This document shows, one piece after another, positions 32,469-42,944 of a DNA stretch of 50,945 nt (within the stretch, counting starts at the first letter, position 1; each line of letters opens with the position of its first letter). The position numbers and the translations under genes were made by a program. Below the pieces are notes generated by a model, which was not told the DNA's origin, did not search any database, and saw nothing but the letters and a program-made list of their open reading frames with translations. The stretch comes from Acholeplasmatales bacterium (GTDB taxonomy: Bacteria > Bacillota_I > Bacilli_A > ML615J-28 > CAG-313): the NCBI GenBank assembly GCA_003539625.1, contig DPOU01000026.1:1-50945 (forward strand). The letters are read 5' to 3'.

Positions 32469-35400
32469 ATGAAAAAGAAAATATTATATGGTGTAATATT
32501 GCTTTTGCTAATAATTACTTGTCCTAGTTGCAAAAATAAAAATAAAGACAACAACGTTCCCAGCGTTGATCCAGTAGTTACTCCTATATCAAATTCACAA
32601 AAACTACAAATATTAAAGAGTGACTTGAAATTAACACAAGAACAAGTAATGTCAAGAATTAAAGCAGAAAATATAAAGAAAAATAATGGTTATTTAGATA
32701 CTGATGAAATCATTACAATGGTTACATTAGATGGTGAATCCCTAATAGAATCATATAATAATCGTTATAGTGTTTTATATAAAACTGTTTCAGAATATGC
32801 AAACTCGGCAACAGGTATTAAACAAGCTTCTAAAATAAAAGAAGAACAAGATCTTTTAGTTGAAGAACTAAAGGAAAAAGGTTTAATAACTGAAGTTGAA
32901 TATTACTATTCAACAATTATTAATGCAATAGCGGTTAAAACTACTTATGGTAATTTTAAAGAAATTGGTAATTTAGCATCAGTAAAATCAACTATTTTAT
33001 CAGATACTTATAATTTACCACAAAGCATAAGCGGTGATGCTTCCGCAATCGTAAATTTAGTAGATGTATATGAAACTGGTATTTTTGATTCAAGTAGCGT
33101 TAGCTATAAAGGTGCAGGTACTGTAGTTGCTGTATTAGACTCAGGGTTTGATTGTACACACACTGTTTTCCAAAAACAACCTACTGAACAAGTTATTACT
33201 GACAGAGACATTTCATCAATTTTAGGCAATATGAATGCTTCAAAATTCACAAAAGGTCTAGAACTAAAGGATGTATATTATAGTCGTAAAATACCTTTTG
33301 TATATGACTATGCTGATAAAGATTCAGATGTTTTCCCATATGATTCAGAACACGGAACACACGTTGCAGGAATCATTGGTGGATTAGATGATAAAATCAC
33401 TGGTGTTGCAGTAGACACACAATTAGTTCTTATGAAAGTTTTCCCCGATTTGAGTGAAGGTGGAAAAACTGAAGATATCCTAGCTGCTCTTGAAGATGCT
33501 GTATTATTAGGTGTTGATGCAATTAATATGTCACTTGGTTCATCTTGTGGTTTTGCAAGAGAAGAAGATGGCAATAAGATAAATGAAGTATACGAAAGAA
33601 TAAATGAAAGTGGTATTAGTTTAATTACTGCCGCAAGTAATAGTTATAGTTCAGGCTATGGTGGCGAACAAGGAAATACTAACTTTGTTACAAATCCAGA
33701 TTCAGGAACAGTAGGTTCACCATCAACATATGATGCTGCATTATCAGTTGCATCTATTAGTGGTGTTAAGAGTAGATATATTATCGCTAATGGCGAACAA
33801 GTATTATTCTATAAAGAATCTAATTCTGTTACCGCAAAACCTAATGACTTTATGAATGAATTAGTTAATAGCTTACCATTAGAACAACAAGAAAAATATA
33901 GAAATGGTGAAAAATTAACATTTGAATACGTTACTATTCCTGGTGTAGGTAAAGAAGTTAACTATGCAAATGTTGGTGATATAACTGGTAAAATAGCACT
34001 AGTAAGACGTGGCGATAATAGCTTTGAAGAAAAAGCAATGATAGCTAAAAATAAAGGTGCAATTGCTTGTATCATTTATAATAACATTGATGGTGATATT
34101 TTAATGTCAATGGGTAAAACTGAACATATACCTACAATATCTATATCAAAAGATGATGGTACTATTCTTGCCTCAAAAAATACAGGTACGCTTACAATGC
34201 GTTCAACATATCAAGCAGGTCCATTTATGTCTGATTTCTCAAGTTGGGGTCCTACTCCTTCACTTGGAATTAAACCAGAAATTACTGCTCATGGTGGCGA
34301 AATTATGTCTGCTATTCCTGGTGGTGGCTATGACAAATTAAGTGGTACATCAATGGCTACTCCTAACCTTTGTGGAATTGTTGTATTAATTCGTCAATAT
34401 ATTAAAGAAAAATACCCAACTTTAAGTGCTAAACAAGTTGCTGTAATGACTAACCAATTATTGATGTCAACCGCAAACATTGTTTTAGATGAAAGAGGGA
34501 ATCCTTATTCACCTAGAAAACAAGGTGCAGGTCTTGCAAGTTTATATAATTCTGTTAATACAAAAGCATATATAACTGTAGATGGAATCGATCGTTCTAA
34601 ATTAGAATTAAAAGACGATGCTAAACGTACAGGTATATATAATATGGAATTTAATTTGATTAACTTATCTAATGAAACTCTTACTTATGATTTATCTGTA
34701 GTAGGTATGACTGAAAGTGTTTCAACATCTGATGAAAAACACGTTGCTGAAAAGTCACAAATCTTAAACGGAAATACAGTAATATCATCTGTAGAAGGTG
34801 CTAAATTAAATGGCACAACAGTAACTATTGAAGCTAATAAAATTGCTAAAATAAAATTAACATATAATCTTAGCGATGCTGATAAGAACTTAATTGATGA
34901 ATTATTCCCATATGGAATGTATGTAGAAGGATTTGTTAAATTAACAACTAATAAAGATGATGAAATTGATTTGAATATTCCTTTCCTTGCCTTCTATGGT
35001 GACTGGACAGAAGCTCCAATGTTTGATAAGACCTACTTTGAAGTAGAATCAGAAGCTCATAATATGGCAATTGATGATGAAGATAAGATAAAGGCTGATT
35101 ATTATGCAACAACACCATATGGTTCTTATTTCTATAATTATCTAATTCCACTTGGAACATATCTATATGATATCGATGAAGAAAAGTATGATGCTATCCC
35201 TGCTTCTTTAGATCACATTGCTATTTCTAATTCACTTGGAACAATTGATGGTATTTCAGCTATTGCTGCAGGTTTACTTAGAAATGCTAGAAAAATGGTA
35301 TTTACAATTACTGATAAAGTAACTGGCGAAGTAGTTTGGGAATATATAGATTATAATGCTTCAAAAGCATACCCTAATGGTGCTTCTCCACTACCTTATT

Positions 35401-38400
35401 ATGAAAATTTAAAAGCTAAATCATCTACTCTTGGTCTTGTTAACAATCGTCAATATGAATTCAAAATGAAAGGTACACTTGACTTTGGGGATGGTGGTGA
35501 AAGTACAAATGTTCGTAATCAATTTAGTTTTGATTTCTATCTAGATGATGAAGCTCCAGTATTAAAAGAAGTAAGCTATGAAAAAGTATATGATAAGACT
35601 TTAAAGAAAGACCGTTATTACATTAATATGGTTGTATATGATAACCAATATGTACAATCAATTACACCTATTATTTTCACATCTTCATCTACATACACTT
35701 TCTTAACTAAAGATCCTATTCCTGTATACAGTGAAAAGGGTAAAGACAATGTAGTAAGATTCGAAATAACTGATTATTTAGATGATATATTTAATGATGA
35801 ATTGATAACAAATGCTTTAGCCTTCTCAATTGATGACTATGCGCTAAATTCAAATATATATTTATGTCAATTACCGGGTACTCAAGGTGACTTTAAGTTC
35901 ACAAAAGATGGTACATTAGAAGGAACTGATTTAACAATCTTATCTATGTATGAAGATGAAGTTTTAGATTTAACTAAGTATCTCGCAACTGCAGATACAA
36001 CAGTTGATGATAACAAGGATTATTTAAAATTCTTAGAATGGGCATCTTCTAATGAACAAGTTGCTACAATAAAAGAAGGTTTAGTATACGGACTTAATGC
36101 TGGTAGAACTACAATAACTGTAAGAGAAGCATTAAATGGTAAACAAACCGTATTAATAGTTAATGTTAAAAAACGTACTCAAACTAAGGAAAGCTTAGCT
36201 TATAAACCTCAAAGTGTAAGTAGATCAAGCAATAAGGAAACTAGTGAAGGTTCTAAAGCAACCATTGAATCAATTAGATTTTCTTATTTTGATACACTGT
36301 TTGCATATTCTAGAGCTGCACAGACTAGTGAAATAGGTAAAACTGGTGATCGTAAATTCCTATCTAGTATGTCAGGAATTAGTTTCTACCCAGGTGAAAA
36401 AATAAAATTAGCGTATGATGTTAATCCTTGGTATGTTGAAGGAAACTACAACATAAGTTATAGTTCAACTAATCCAAGTGTTGCACAAGTAAATGAAAAT
36501 GGTGAGGTAACTGCCCTTAAAGAGGGTAATGCTAATATCCTTATAAAAGTAGAAGGTTCCAATGTAATGGACCGTGTCAGAGTTACAGTTAAGAGTGAAT
36601 TTGTCATTGAAAACCGTATGCTTGTTGCGTATAAAGGTTTAGGCGGTGATGTAGTAATCCCTGATGATGAAGGTATTTTATATATTGGTGCTTATGCTTT
36701 CTGCTTATATGATACAGATCAATCTATAGAATTAACTGATGATGATTACGATGCTAATAAAATACCATCAATGAATACTTCTGTTAAGTCAATAGTAATT
36801 CCTGATGGTGTTGAAGAAATTCAAAAATATGCTTTCTATAATTGTACAAGTCTAGAAAGAGTTGTGATTCCTAGTAGTGTAAAATATATTAGAGAATATG
36901 CTTTCTGTAAAGATGAAGAATTAAATACAATCAATCTAGAAAATATACAGGTTATAGGTAAACAAGCTTTTGAAGATTGCGTATTATTAGACAATATTAG
37001 TTTAAATAAAATATATGCAATTGGTGTTAGTGCTTTCGAAGGATGCACAAGCCTTTCAAAAATTGATCTTTCAACTTTAAGAAATACTGGTGAAAGAGCA
37101 TTTAAAGATTGCACAAACTTAAAGCAAGTTAAATTGTCTGAAAATACAAAATTAGCAAGTGCTATGTTTGTAAATACAGGTATAGAAGCAATAGATATTT
37201 ATGAAAAAGTACAAATTCCAACATTCTGTTTTGCACAATGTGAAAAATTACAAACTGTCAATATCCATAACAATTTAATAGTTATTTCAAAGGGTGCATT
37301 TAGTGAATGTCATAGTTTAAAAAATGTTAACTTCATTGGTGAAGTAAAAGAAATAGGTGAACAAGCATTCTATGAATGTAGTTCAATTCAAAAGATTGTT
37401 TTACCAAACAATCAGGTTACACTAGGAAATTATTGTTTTTACAGATGTGAAAGTTTAACTGAAGTTGAATTCCAAAGTAATACTGAGATAGTAGAAAATT
37501 TAGGCTCTGTTTTCCAAAATACTAATTTAACAACATTTATAGTTAGTCCAAAAAACACAAAATATACTACAGCTGATGGTTTATTGTTAGATAAACTTGG
37601 TACAACAATTGTTTTTGCTGCAACAGCCAAAGCATATGGTGATTTAGTTTTAGATGAAAAATATGTTGCTATAGCAGATAGTGCTTTCTGTGGTGCTAAC
37701 ATTACTACTCTTACTGTCTTAAATAGCAAATTACGTATCGGTAATTACGCATTTGTTAATTGCGAAAATTTAGAAAAAGTAATTTTACCCGCAAAAGCAG
37801 GAGTTGTAATTGGTAATCATGCATTCAATTATGCAAGTAGTTTAGTTGGAGTTGAAAATTTAGTATATGTTAAAGAAATTGGTGATTATGCATTTGCTAA
37901 TACTGGTTCACTAAAAGTAGAACTCGGAGCTAACGCTAATGTTGGTGAAGGTGCATTCTTCCAATCTAAAATTGTATATGTAAAACTTGGTGCTAATTCA
38001 AACTTTGGACTTGGTGCATTCCAAAAATGTTCATATTTAGAAGAAGTTGCAATGCCTGAAGCTGGTAATGTTCATTTTGGTGTTGCATGCTTTGCAAATG
38101 ATATTAAGCTTTCAAAAATTGATTTAAGTAAACTTGATGAAACAATTGAAAGAGAAACTTTCTATGGATGTGTTAGTTTGAAATCAGCGAACTTATTAAC
38201 TGTTAAAAACATCGGTGATTACTCATTTGCGGATTGTAAATCTTTAAACTACTTAAATATTCCTGTAGTAGAAGTAATTGGTTCTGGTGCTTTCTCAAAA
38301 TATAGTGAAAGCGCATCTTCTGGTGCTCCTACATTTACAAGTGTAACTTTACCAGACACATTAAAAGAAATTGGTGAAGGTGCATTCTTAGGATGCAGTG

Positions 38401-39986
38401 GCTTAATTGAAATAACTTTACCTGCAACTTTAGAAGAAGTTAATAATTATATGTTTGCGTATTGTATCAATTTGCAAGAGGTAACACTTCCTGCAACAAT
38501 CAAAAAAATTGGTTTATTTAGTTTTGCAGGATGCGTATTGCTAAGTAAAATAAATCTTGATAACATTGAAGAAATAGCTAATTATGCTTTCACTTCATGT
38601 AATGTGCTAGATAATGTTAATTTATCAAAAGTAAAAACTATTGGTGAAGGCGCATTTGCCCAAACATATACATCTGGCATTCTTGATTTAAGTGAATTAG
38701 TTGAATTAGGTAATTATGCATTCCAAGGTACTCGTTTCGAAAAAGTAAATGCTCCAAAATTAATAAAAATTGGTGAAGGTGCATTTAGTAATAATGCAAG
38801 TTTAGCAGAATTCACTTTTGCTAACGGAATTGAATTAGTTGGTCCATATGCATTTAATGGATGCACAAATTTAAAATCATTCTATTTTGTAGATAGTTCA
38901 AATACAAGAACTAATGATGGTACTATTAATGATTATGCAAAAATAAGTAATGGCGTTTTATACACACATATGAAATCTAACCACTGGTTACTTTCTTCTG
39001 TTCCTGCAAATCTAGACATTGAAAAATTAGTAATTGATGAAGATACATATCGTATTGAATCATTTGCGGGTAATGCCAATACACACATAAAAGAAATAGT
39101 ATTACCAGATACATTAAAGATAATTGGAAATTATGCATTCTTTGGTTATACTAACCTAGAAACTGTTGAATTCAGATCATTTATCGCTCCATCTCTTGAA
39201 GCAAATTATAATAAAAATGCACAACTTACTGAAGATGATCCAGGATATGAAATTCTACACAAATATTTTGATGTCTTTAGTTTAGAATTGTACTACTATA
39301 ATTTCATTGACTTAGTTGGTAAAAAAGCTCCAATCAAAATGATTTTACCAAAGAATAGTGGTTTGATTGGATACGATTCAATTGTATATGAAGTATATTT
39401 TGGTAAAGATAGTGAAGCAAATCATAGTGATTATGAAGCAATGAATAAGAGCTTAATTCAATTTATTGATTATGCTGAACAAATTGGTAAATTAAATGTC
39501 ATAACACTTTCTGATGAAACATTAATTAACAATGCAATTACTGCTCTTAATAGTGTTAATCAAGATGCAACTAAATATGGTTATAGTGAAACTGAATGGA
39601 ATAATTTAGTTAAAATTGCAAAAGATGCAAAAGAAAAACTAGCTAAATTAAAATTAGCTAGTGCTAGTAAGAATGTTAGAGAATTACAAGAAAAGATTAA
39701 TAATTTACCAACAACATTTGATATTTCTAAAATAACTTTATTAAGAAGTATAAATGAAGAATTATCTAATTTAACTTTTGAAAATCGTTCAATCTTAGAT
39801 TTAACAAATTACAATGCATTAGTTGCTTCATATGAAGAATATGTAAATGCAATTAATGATGAAGCTGTAAAAGTTGTAAACTCTACAAATAAAGCATTTA
39901 CTCCTTGGAACATTATAGGCATCGTAACTACATCGCTTGCGACAATGGCGTTTGCTTATTTTGGAATAAGACGTAAATATATGTAG
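32469..39986 (+). CDS. Giant surface subtilase (S8) with PA, Ig-like and BspA-type LRR domains
   Basis: The 2505-residue protein has a lipoprotein-like signal (CPSC, Cys21), a propeptide-like region (40-185), and a subtilase domain with Asp224 (AVLDSG), His295 (EHGTHVAG), oxyanion Asn391 and Ser628 (LSGTSMATP); all four are present. A protease-associated insert lies at about 435-580, as in lactocepin and C5a-peptidase relatives. Fn3-like (700-1150) and Big_2-like Ig domains (1155-1235, 1300-1376) follow, then an array of BspA-type LRR units (1376-2238), a helical stretch (2330-2470) and a C-terminal membrane helix (2479-2499) ending RRKYM. No LPXTG is seen. It probably digests proteins at the cell surface, and the LRR array may bind substrate or host. 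SD is GAGAGGAAAG. Confidence 0.9.
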   Translation: MKKKILYGVILLLLIITCPSCKNKNKDNNVPSVDPVVTPISNSQKLQILKSDLKLTQEQVMSRIKAENIKKNNGYLDTDEIITMVTLDGESLIESYNNRYSVLYKTVSEYANSATGIKQASKIKEEQDLLVEELKEKGLITEVEYYYSTIINAIAVKTTYGNFKEIGNLASVKSTILSDTYNLPQSISGDASAIVNLVDVYETGIFDSSSVSYKGAGTVVAVLDSGFDCTHTVFQKQPTEQVITDRDISSILGNMNASKFTKGLELKDVYYSRKIPFVYDYADKDSDVFPYDSEHGTHVAGIIGGLDDKITGVAVDTQLVLMKVFPDLSEGGKTEDILAALEDAVLLGVDAINMSLGSSCGFAREEDGNKINEVYERINESGISLITAASNSYSSGYGGEQGNTNFVTNPDSGTVGSPSTYDAALSVASISGVKSRYIIANGEQVLFYKESNSVTAKPNDFMNELVNSLPLEQQEKYRNGEKLTFEYVTIPGVGKEVNYANVGDITGKIALVRRGDNSFEEKAMIAKNKGAIACIIYNNIDGDILMSMGKTEHIPTISISKDDGTILASKNTGTLTMRSTYQAGPFMSDFSSWGPTPSLGIKPEITAHGGEIMSAIPGGGYDKLSGTSMATPNLCGIVVLIRQYIKEKYPTLSAKQVAVMTNQLLMSTANIVLDERGNPYSPRKQGAGLASLYNSVNTKAYITVDGIDRSKLELKDDAKRTGIYNMEFNLINLSNETLTYDLSVVGMTESVSTSDEKHVAEKSQILNGNTVISSVEGAKLNGTTVTIEANKIAKIKLTYNLSDADKNLIDELFPYGMYVEGFVKLTTNKDDEIDLNIPFLAFYGDWTEAPMFDKTYFEVESEAHNMAIDDEDKIKADYYATTPYGSYFYNYLIPLGTYLYDIDEEKYDAIPASLDHIAISNSLGTIDGISAIAAGLLRNARKMVFTITDKVTGEVVWEYIDYNASKAYPNGASPLPYYENLKAKSSTLGLVNNRQYEFKMKGTLDFGDGGESTNVRNQFSFDFYLDDEAPVLKEVSYEKVYDKTLKKDRYYINMVVYDNQYVQSITPIIFTSSSTYTFLTKDPIPVYSEKGKDNVVRFEITDYLDDIFNDELITNALAFSIDDYALNSNIYLCQLPGTQGDFKFTKDGTLEGTDLTILSMYEDEVLDLTKYLATADTTVDDNKDYLKFLEWASSNEQVATIKEGLVYGLNAGRTTITVREALNGKQTVLIVNVKKRTQTKESLAYKPQSVSRSSNKETSEGSKATIESIRFSYFDTLFAYSRAAQTSEIGKTGDRKFLSSMSGISFYPGEKIKLAYDVNPWYVEGNYNISYSSTNPSVAQVNENGEVTALKEGNANILIKVEGSNVMDRVRVTVKSEFVIENRMLVAYKGLGGDVVIPDDEGILYIGAYAFCLYDTDQSIELTDDDYDANKIPSMNTSVKSIVIPDGVEEIQKYAFYNCTSLERVVIPSSVKYIREYAFCKDEELNTINLENIQVIGKQAFEDCVLLDNISLNKIYAIGVSAFEGCTSLSKIDLSTLRNTGERAFKDCTNLKQVKLSENTKLASAMFVNTGIEAIDIYEKVQIPTFCFAQCEKLQTVNIHNNLIVISKGAFSECHSLKNVNFIGEVKEIGEQAFYECSSIQKIVLPNNQVTLGNYCFYRCESLTEVEFQSNTEIVENLGSVFQNTNLTTFIVSPKNTKYTTADGLLLDKLGTTIVFAATAKAYGDLVLDEKYVAIADSAFCGANITTLTVLNSKLRIGNYAFVNCENLEKVILPAKAGVVIGNHAFNYASSLVGVENLVYVKEIGDYAFANTGSLKVELGANANVGEGAFFQSKIVYVKLGANSNFGLGAFQKCSYLEEVAMPEAGNVHFGVACFANDIKLSKIDLSKLDETIERETFYGCVSLKSANLLTVKNIGDYSFADCKSLNYLNIPVVEVIGSGAFSKYSESASSGAPTFTSVTLPDTLKEIGEGAFLGCSGLIEITLPATLEEVNNYMFAYCINLQEVTLPATIKKIGLFSFAGCVLLSKINLDNIEEIANYAFTSCNVLDNVNLSKVKTIGEGAFAQTYTSGILDLSELVELGNYAFQGTRFEKVNAPKLIKIGEGAFSNNASLAEFTFANGIELVGPYAFNGCTNLKSFYFVDSSNTRTNDGTINDYAKISNGVLYTHMKSNHWLLSSVPANLDIEKLVIDEDTYRIESFAGNANTHIKEIVLPDTLKIIGNYAFFGYTNLETVEFRSFIAPSLEANYNKNAQLTEDDPGYEILHKYFDVFSLELYYYNFIDLVGKKAPIKMILPKNSGLIGYDSIVYEVYFGKDSEANHSDYEAMNKSLIQFIDYAEQIGKLNVITLSDETLINNAITALNSVNQDATKYGYSETEWNNLVKIAKDAKEKLAKLKLASASKNVRELQEKINNLPTTFDISKITLLRSINEELSNLTFENRSILDLTNYNALVASYEEYVNAINDEAVKVVNSTNKAFTPWNIIGIVTTSLATMAFAYFGIRRKYM
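36594..39180 (+). repeat. BspA-type leucine-rich-repeat array within the surface subtilase
   Basis: About 35 units of 22-24 residues repeat the pattern I-x-x-x-A-F-x-x-C-x-x-L-x-x-[IV]-x-[LI]-P (for example EGCTSLSKIDLSTL and FAGCVLLSKINLDNI). DNA copies have diverged, so the array is old and maintained at protein level. Confidence 0.85.
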
Positions 39987-39998
39987 GAGGAAAAAATA

Positions 39999-40565
39999 AT
40001 GAAAAAGAAATCAATAATAATTCTTTCTACAATCGCATTTTTAGTGGTTGTTGGAATAATAGTCACAATTGTTTGTGTTTCTAGTTCTAATTCAATTGCT
40101 AAAAAGATGAAAAAAGCAACTGAATCTGTTAAAAATGTTACTAAAGTAACAACAGTATATTCAGTTAAAGATGGTGAAGAATTAGTTTATAACAATGAAC
40201 AAGTAGTTTCTATTGATGAAACTGGTACTGCTGATGTTGTAACTAATGAATCTAAATTAAATAGTAAATTTGTTCTTGAAGCAAAAACAAGTGTTAATAC
40301 TATTGAAAACTTTAACCGTGACAATTTAATAGGTTTAAATTTAACTAAGAAATTAGTAACAAATTATAAAAAGACTAAAACTGGTTTTGAATGTGAAGTT
40401 ACAAAAGAAAACATCAATGCGGTTTTAGGTACTGAAGATTTTGAAATTTTAGATAACGCAAAAATAGTTTTTGTGTTTGAAAACAAAAATTTAGTTAGTA
40501 TAGAATGTGTATTTAAAACTACATCTTCAAAAGATGTAACAATATACACAACATACACATACTAA
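39999..40565 (+). CDS. Membrane-anchored extracytoplasmic protein (188 residues)
   Basis: An N-terminal hydrophobic segment (residues 5-27) anchors a soluble domain facing out. There is no clear lipobox. The domain is rich in Thr, Val, Lys and Asn and predicted mainly beta by pattern; it repeats a theme of TVYSVKDGEELVYNNEQVVS and later FEILDNAKIVFVFENKNLVS, as in small lipid- or ligand-binding barrels. No family is recognised. Its AGGAGG overlaps the stop of the protease, 12 bases away, suggesting coupled expression. Confidence 0.7.
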   Translation: MKKKSIIILSTIAFLVVVGIIVTIVCVSSSNSIAKKMKKATESVKNVTKVTTVYSVKDGEELVYNNEQVVSIDETGTADVVTNESKLNSKFVLEAKTSVNTIENFNRDNLIGLNLTKKLVTNYKKTKTGFECEVTKENINAVLGTEDFEILDNAKIVFVFENKNLVSIECVFKTTSSKDVTIYTTYTY

Positions 40566-40577
40566 GGAGGTATTAAA

Positions 40578-42926
40578 ATGAAAAAGTTTAAATTAACTTT
40601 TCAAAAAGGTATTCTCTTTTGCTTAGTGTTGTTGATGATTTTTTCAGTAACTAGCTGTAAAAAACATGAAGATACACCTAAAGATGATGTTAAAATCACA
40701 CTTGAAAGTGATAAATATACATTACAAAAAACAGATGTAGCTAAATTGACAGTAACTGTTACGGGATCAACTGATACAACATATTCTTGGATGTATGACA
40801 CCTCTTTACTAAATATTGATGCAAATAATCAATTAAAAGTAATTGGCGATTATTCAACAAAAAGAACTGTCGAAATAAAAGCTGTTGCTAATGCGGACAA
40901 AACAAAGAGCGCAACAATCAGTATAACTCTAAATGTAACTCCAATAAAACCTCCAGTTAAAGATAATATATCTGTAGGTATTAAAGGAAGTTCAGAGGTA
41001 AAGAGTGGAAAAACTATCAACCTTGAAGCTGTTGTTACTGGTAGTGATAATCAAACAGTTTTATGGGAAGTAAAAAGTGGTTCTGAATTTGCTACAATTG
41101 ATTCAGAAGGTAGACTTACTGCAAGTAAGGTAAGCGGTGATAAAGTTATTGAAGTTACTGCTACTTCACTTGCTGATACAAGTGTTGTTGCAACTAAAGT
41201 AATAACAATAGTTGCAAAACCAGAATTAACTCAAGAAATGCTAGATGCATTAAACGTTGATACAATTGGTTTTGAAGGATATATAAACATTAATTTATAT
41301 ACAATTGGTCTTTATTCTAAATTACATTCAACTCATATAACAGTTGTTAAAACTGCAATGGATGGAACTAATTGGTATGCAGAATATCTAAATGGTGATA
41401 CAAATACTCAGATGGGATTATATTATCGAAATCATGATCAAAAAGCTTGTCAAGTAAGTGTAAGTTTTATGAATGAAGAACAATACACTCCAATGCAAGC
41501 TGATGATGGATCATCTGTATCTTGGGAAGATGCTGGATTATATAATAATTTGAAAGGGTTAAAACTTTCTGATTTCCAATTTAATGAAAAGACTTGGCGT
41601 TATGAATATGTGGGAAGCGATGAAAGACTAGATGAAAAAATAGTTGCTTCAGCAAACCCTTATGATTTCATTGCTGATGGATTCTCACTAATTATTGAAG
41701 ATGGTGAAATATTAGGTATCTACGCAAAGAGTAAAGATGATTACTCAATTGCTGTTGGATATAAAGCAATTCAAGAATTAATTGTTGCTATTAACTTTGA
41801 TGAAACAGTAGATGTTAAAAGAATTACAAAATTCTCTCATGAAAATGGTGTACATGATGAACTTGCAGAAGCAATTGCAAATATGAGAGCTTTGAAAAGT
41901 TACACACTAGATTTTAAGAGTATTGTAGCATCATATATGTATACTGGTCTTGTACAAAGTGGTTATACAGAATATGTTACACAAAATGATTGCTATTTCT
42001 TGCCTTACTCTGTAACATATGACAAGAAAGGTAATGAAATTCACAATTATAAAGAAAATGCCGATTATGGATATCATAAGATAAATGATAATTTATATAA
42101 CACATTCTTTACAAATAAAGCTGGTGGATATAACGCAACAAGAGCATATCAAACAGATTTTAGTGCTGCTAAACCTACATTTGCCTTTGCGGCAGAAATA
42201 TTTAGAAGTTACTATATAAATGCTAAAGATGGAACAACTACATATTATGTAGATAACGTTATGTCTTCAGTTGCTTCAACATTCTATTATGGTGTTGGAA
42301 ATGATGAAAATTTATATGGATTGTTTGCTACTGAAGGAAGAATTTCTTCTACAGAAACTTTCACACCATATGTAGTAGTAAAAGATGGTTATATTATTGA
42401 AGCTGCATTCTACTTCTATGTTGGTTCAATGTATGGTGTAGTTGAAGTTAAATATAGTGATTTTAACGAAACTGAAATACCTCAAGATGTGAATATTGAT
42501 TTCACACCTAGACAAGTTCCAACTTCTTGGAGTGAATTAACAGTAAATGTGTCTAGTGATGGTCCAAGTACTGTTGATGATGAAGAAGTAAATGCTTTAG
42601 AGTATTTCAAGACTTTCTATGGGAATGATAATATTGATAATGAATTACCATTCTTTGGGAATGTTTTAGGAGATACATATGGCTTTGGATTAACAACTAT
42701 TTATACACCTGGAGGAACAAGTAATGCGGAACTAAGCGTTGTACTTTATTATGACGTACCGCTTGGTTTAGATTACACAATAGATGCGCCGTTAAAGGAT
42801 ATAAAAGATTATTTGGTTAGCCTTGGCTTTGTAGAAAATAAGTATGGAGAATTTAATAAAGATAATATTTGGATTAGTCCTCAGGACTCAAATCTAGATT
42901 TAGTAATCTATGTTTGGAAAAAATAA
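40578..42926 (+). CDS. Large lipoprotein with Ig-like (Big_2-like) domains, paralogue A
   Basis: The 782-residue lipoprotein has lipobox VTSC (Cys27) and two bacterial Ig-like domains (about 33-125 with LTVTVTGSTDTTYSWMYD, and 130-215 with VLWEVKSGSEFATIDSEG). A longer C-terminal region is rich in Tyr, Asn and Asp, beta-type, and of unknown fold (about 220-782, including the motif TSWSELTVNV near 650). It is similar along its length to the next gene, so the two are tandem paralogues. Likely a surface binding protein; ligand unknown. SD AAGGAGG. Confidence 0.75.
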   Translation: MKKFKLTFQKGILFCLVLLMIFSVTSCKKHEDTPKDDVKITLESDKYTLQKTDVAKLTVTVTGSTDTTYSWMYDTSLLNIDANNQLKVIGDYSTKRTVEIKAVANADKTKSATISITLNVTPIKPPVKDNISVGIKGSSEVKSGKTINLEAVVTGSDNQTVLWEVKSGSEFATIDSEGRLTASKVSGDKVIEVTATSLADTSVVATKVITIVAKPELTQEMLDALNVDTIGFEGYININLYTIGLYSKLHSTHITVVKTAMDGTNWYAEYLNGDTNTQMGLYYRNHDQKACQVSVSFMNEEQYTPMQADDGSSVSWEDAGLYNNLKGLKLSDFQFNEKTWRYEYVGSDERLDEKIVASANPYDFIADGFSLIIEDGEILGIYAKSKDDYSIAVGYKAIQELIVAINFDETVDVKRITKFSHENGVHDELAEAIANMRALKSYTLDFKSIVASYMYTGLVQSGYTEYVTQNDCYFLPYSVTYDKKGNEIHNYKENADYGYHKINDNLYNTFFTNKAGGYNATRAYQTDFSAAKPTFAFAAEIFRSYYINAKDGTTTYYVDNVMSSVASTFYYGVGNDENLYGLFATEGRISSTETFTPYVVVKDGYIIEAAFYFYVGSMYGVVEVKYSDFNETEIPQDVNIDFTPRQVPTSWSELTVNVSSDGPSTVDDEEVNALEYFKTFYGNDNIDNELPFFGNVLGDTYGFGLTTIYTPGGTSNAELSVVLYYDVPLGLDYTIDAPLKDIKDYLVSLGFVENKYGEFNKDNIWISPQDSNLDLVIYVWKK

Positions 42927-42944
42927 GAAAGAAAGGTGAAAAAT

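Noticed and set aside
36594..39180. Repetitive DNA suggestive of a CRISPR or satellite array
   Set aside because: Repeats are protein-level LRR units of about 66-72 bases without constant DNA repeats or spacers.
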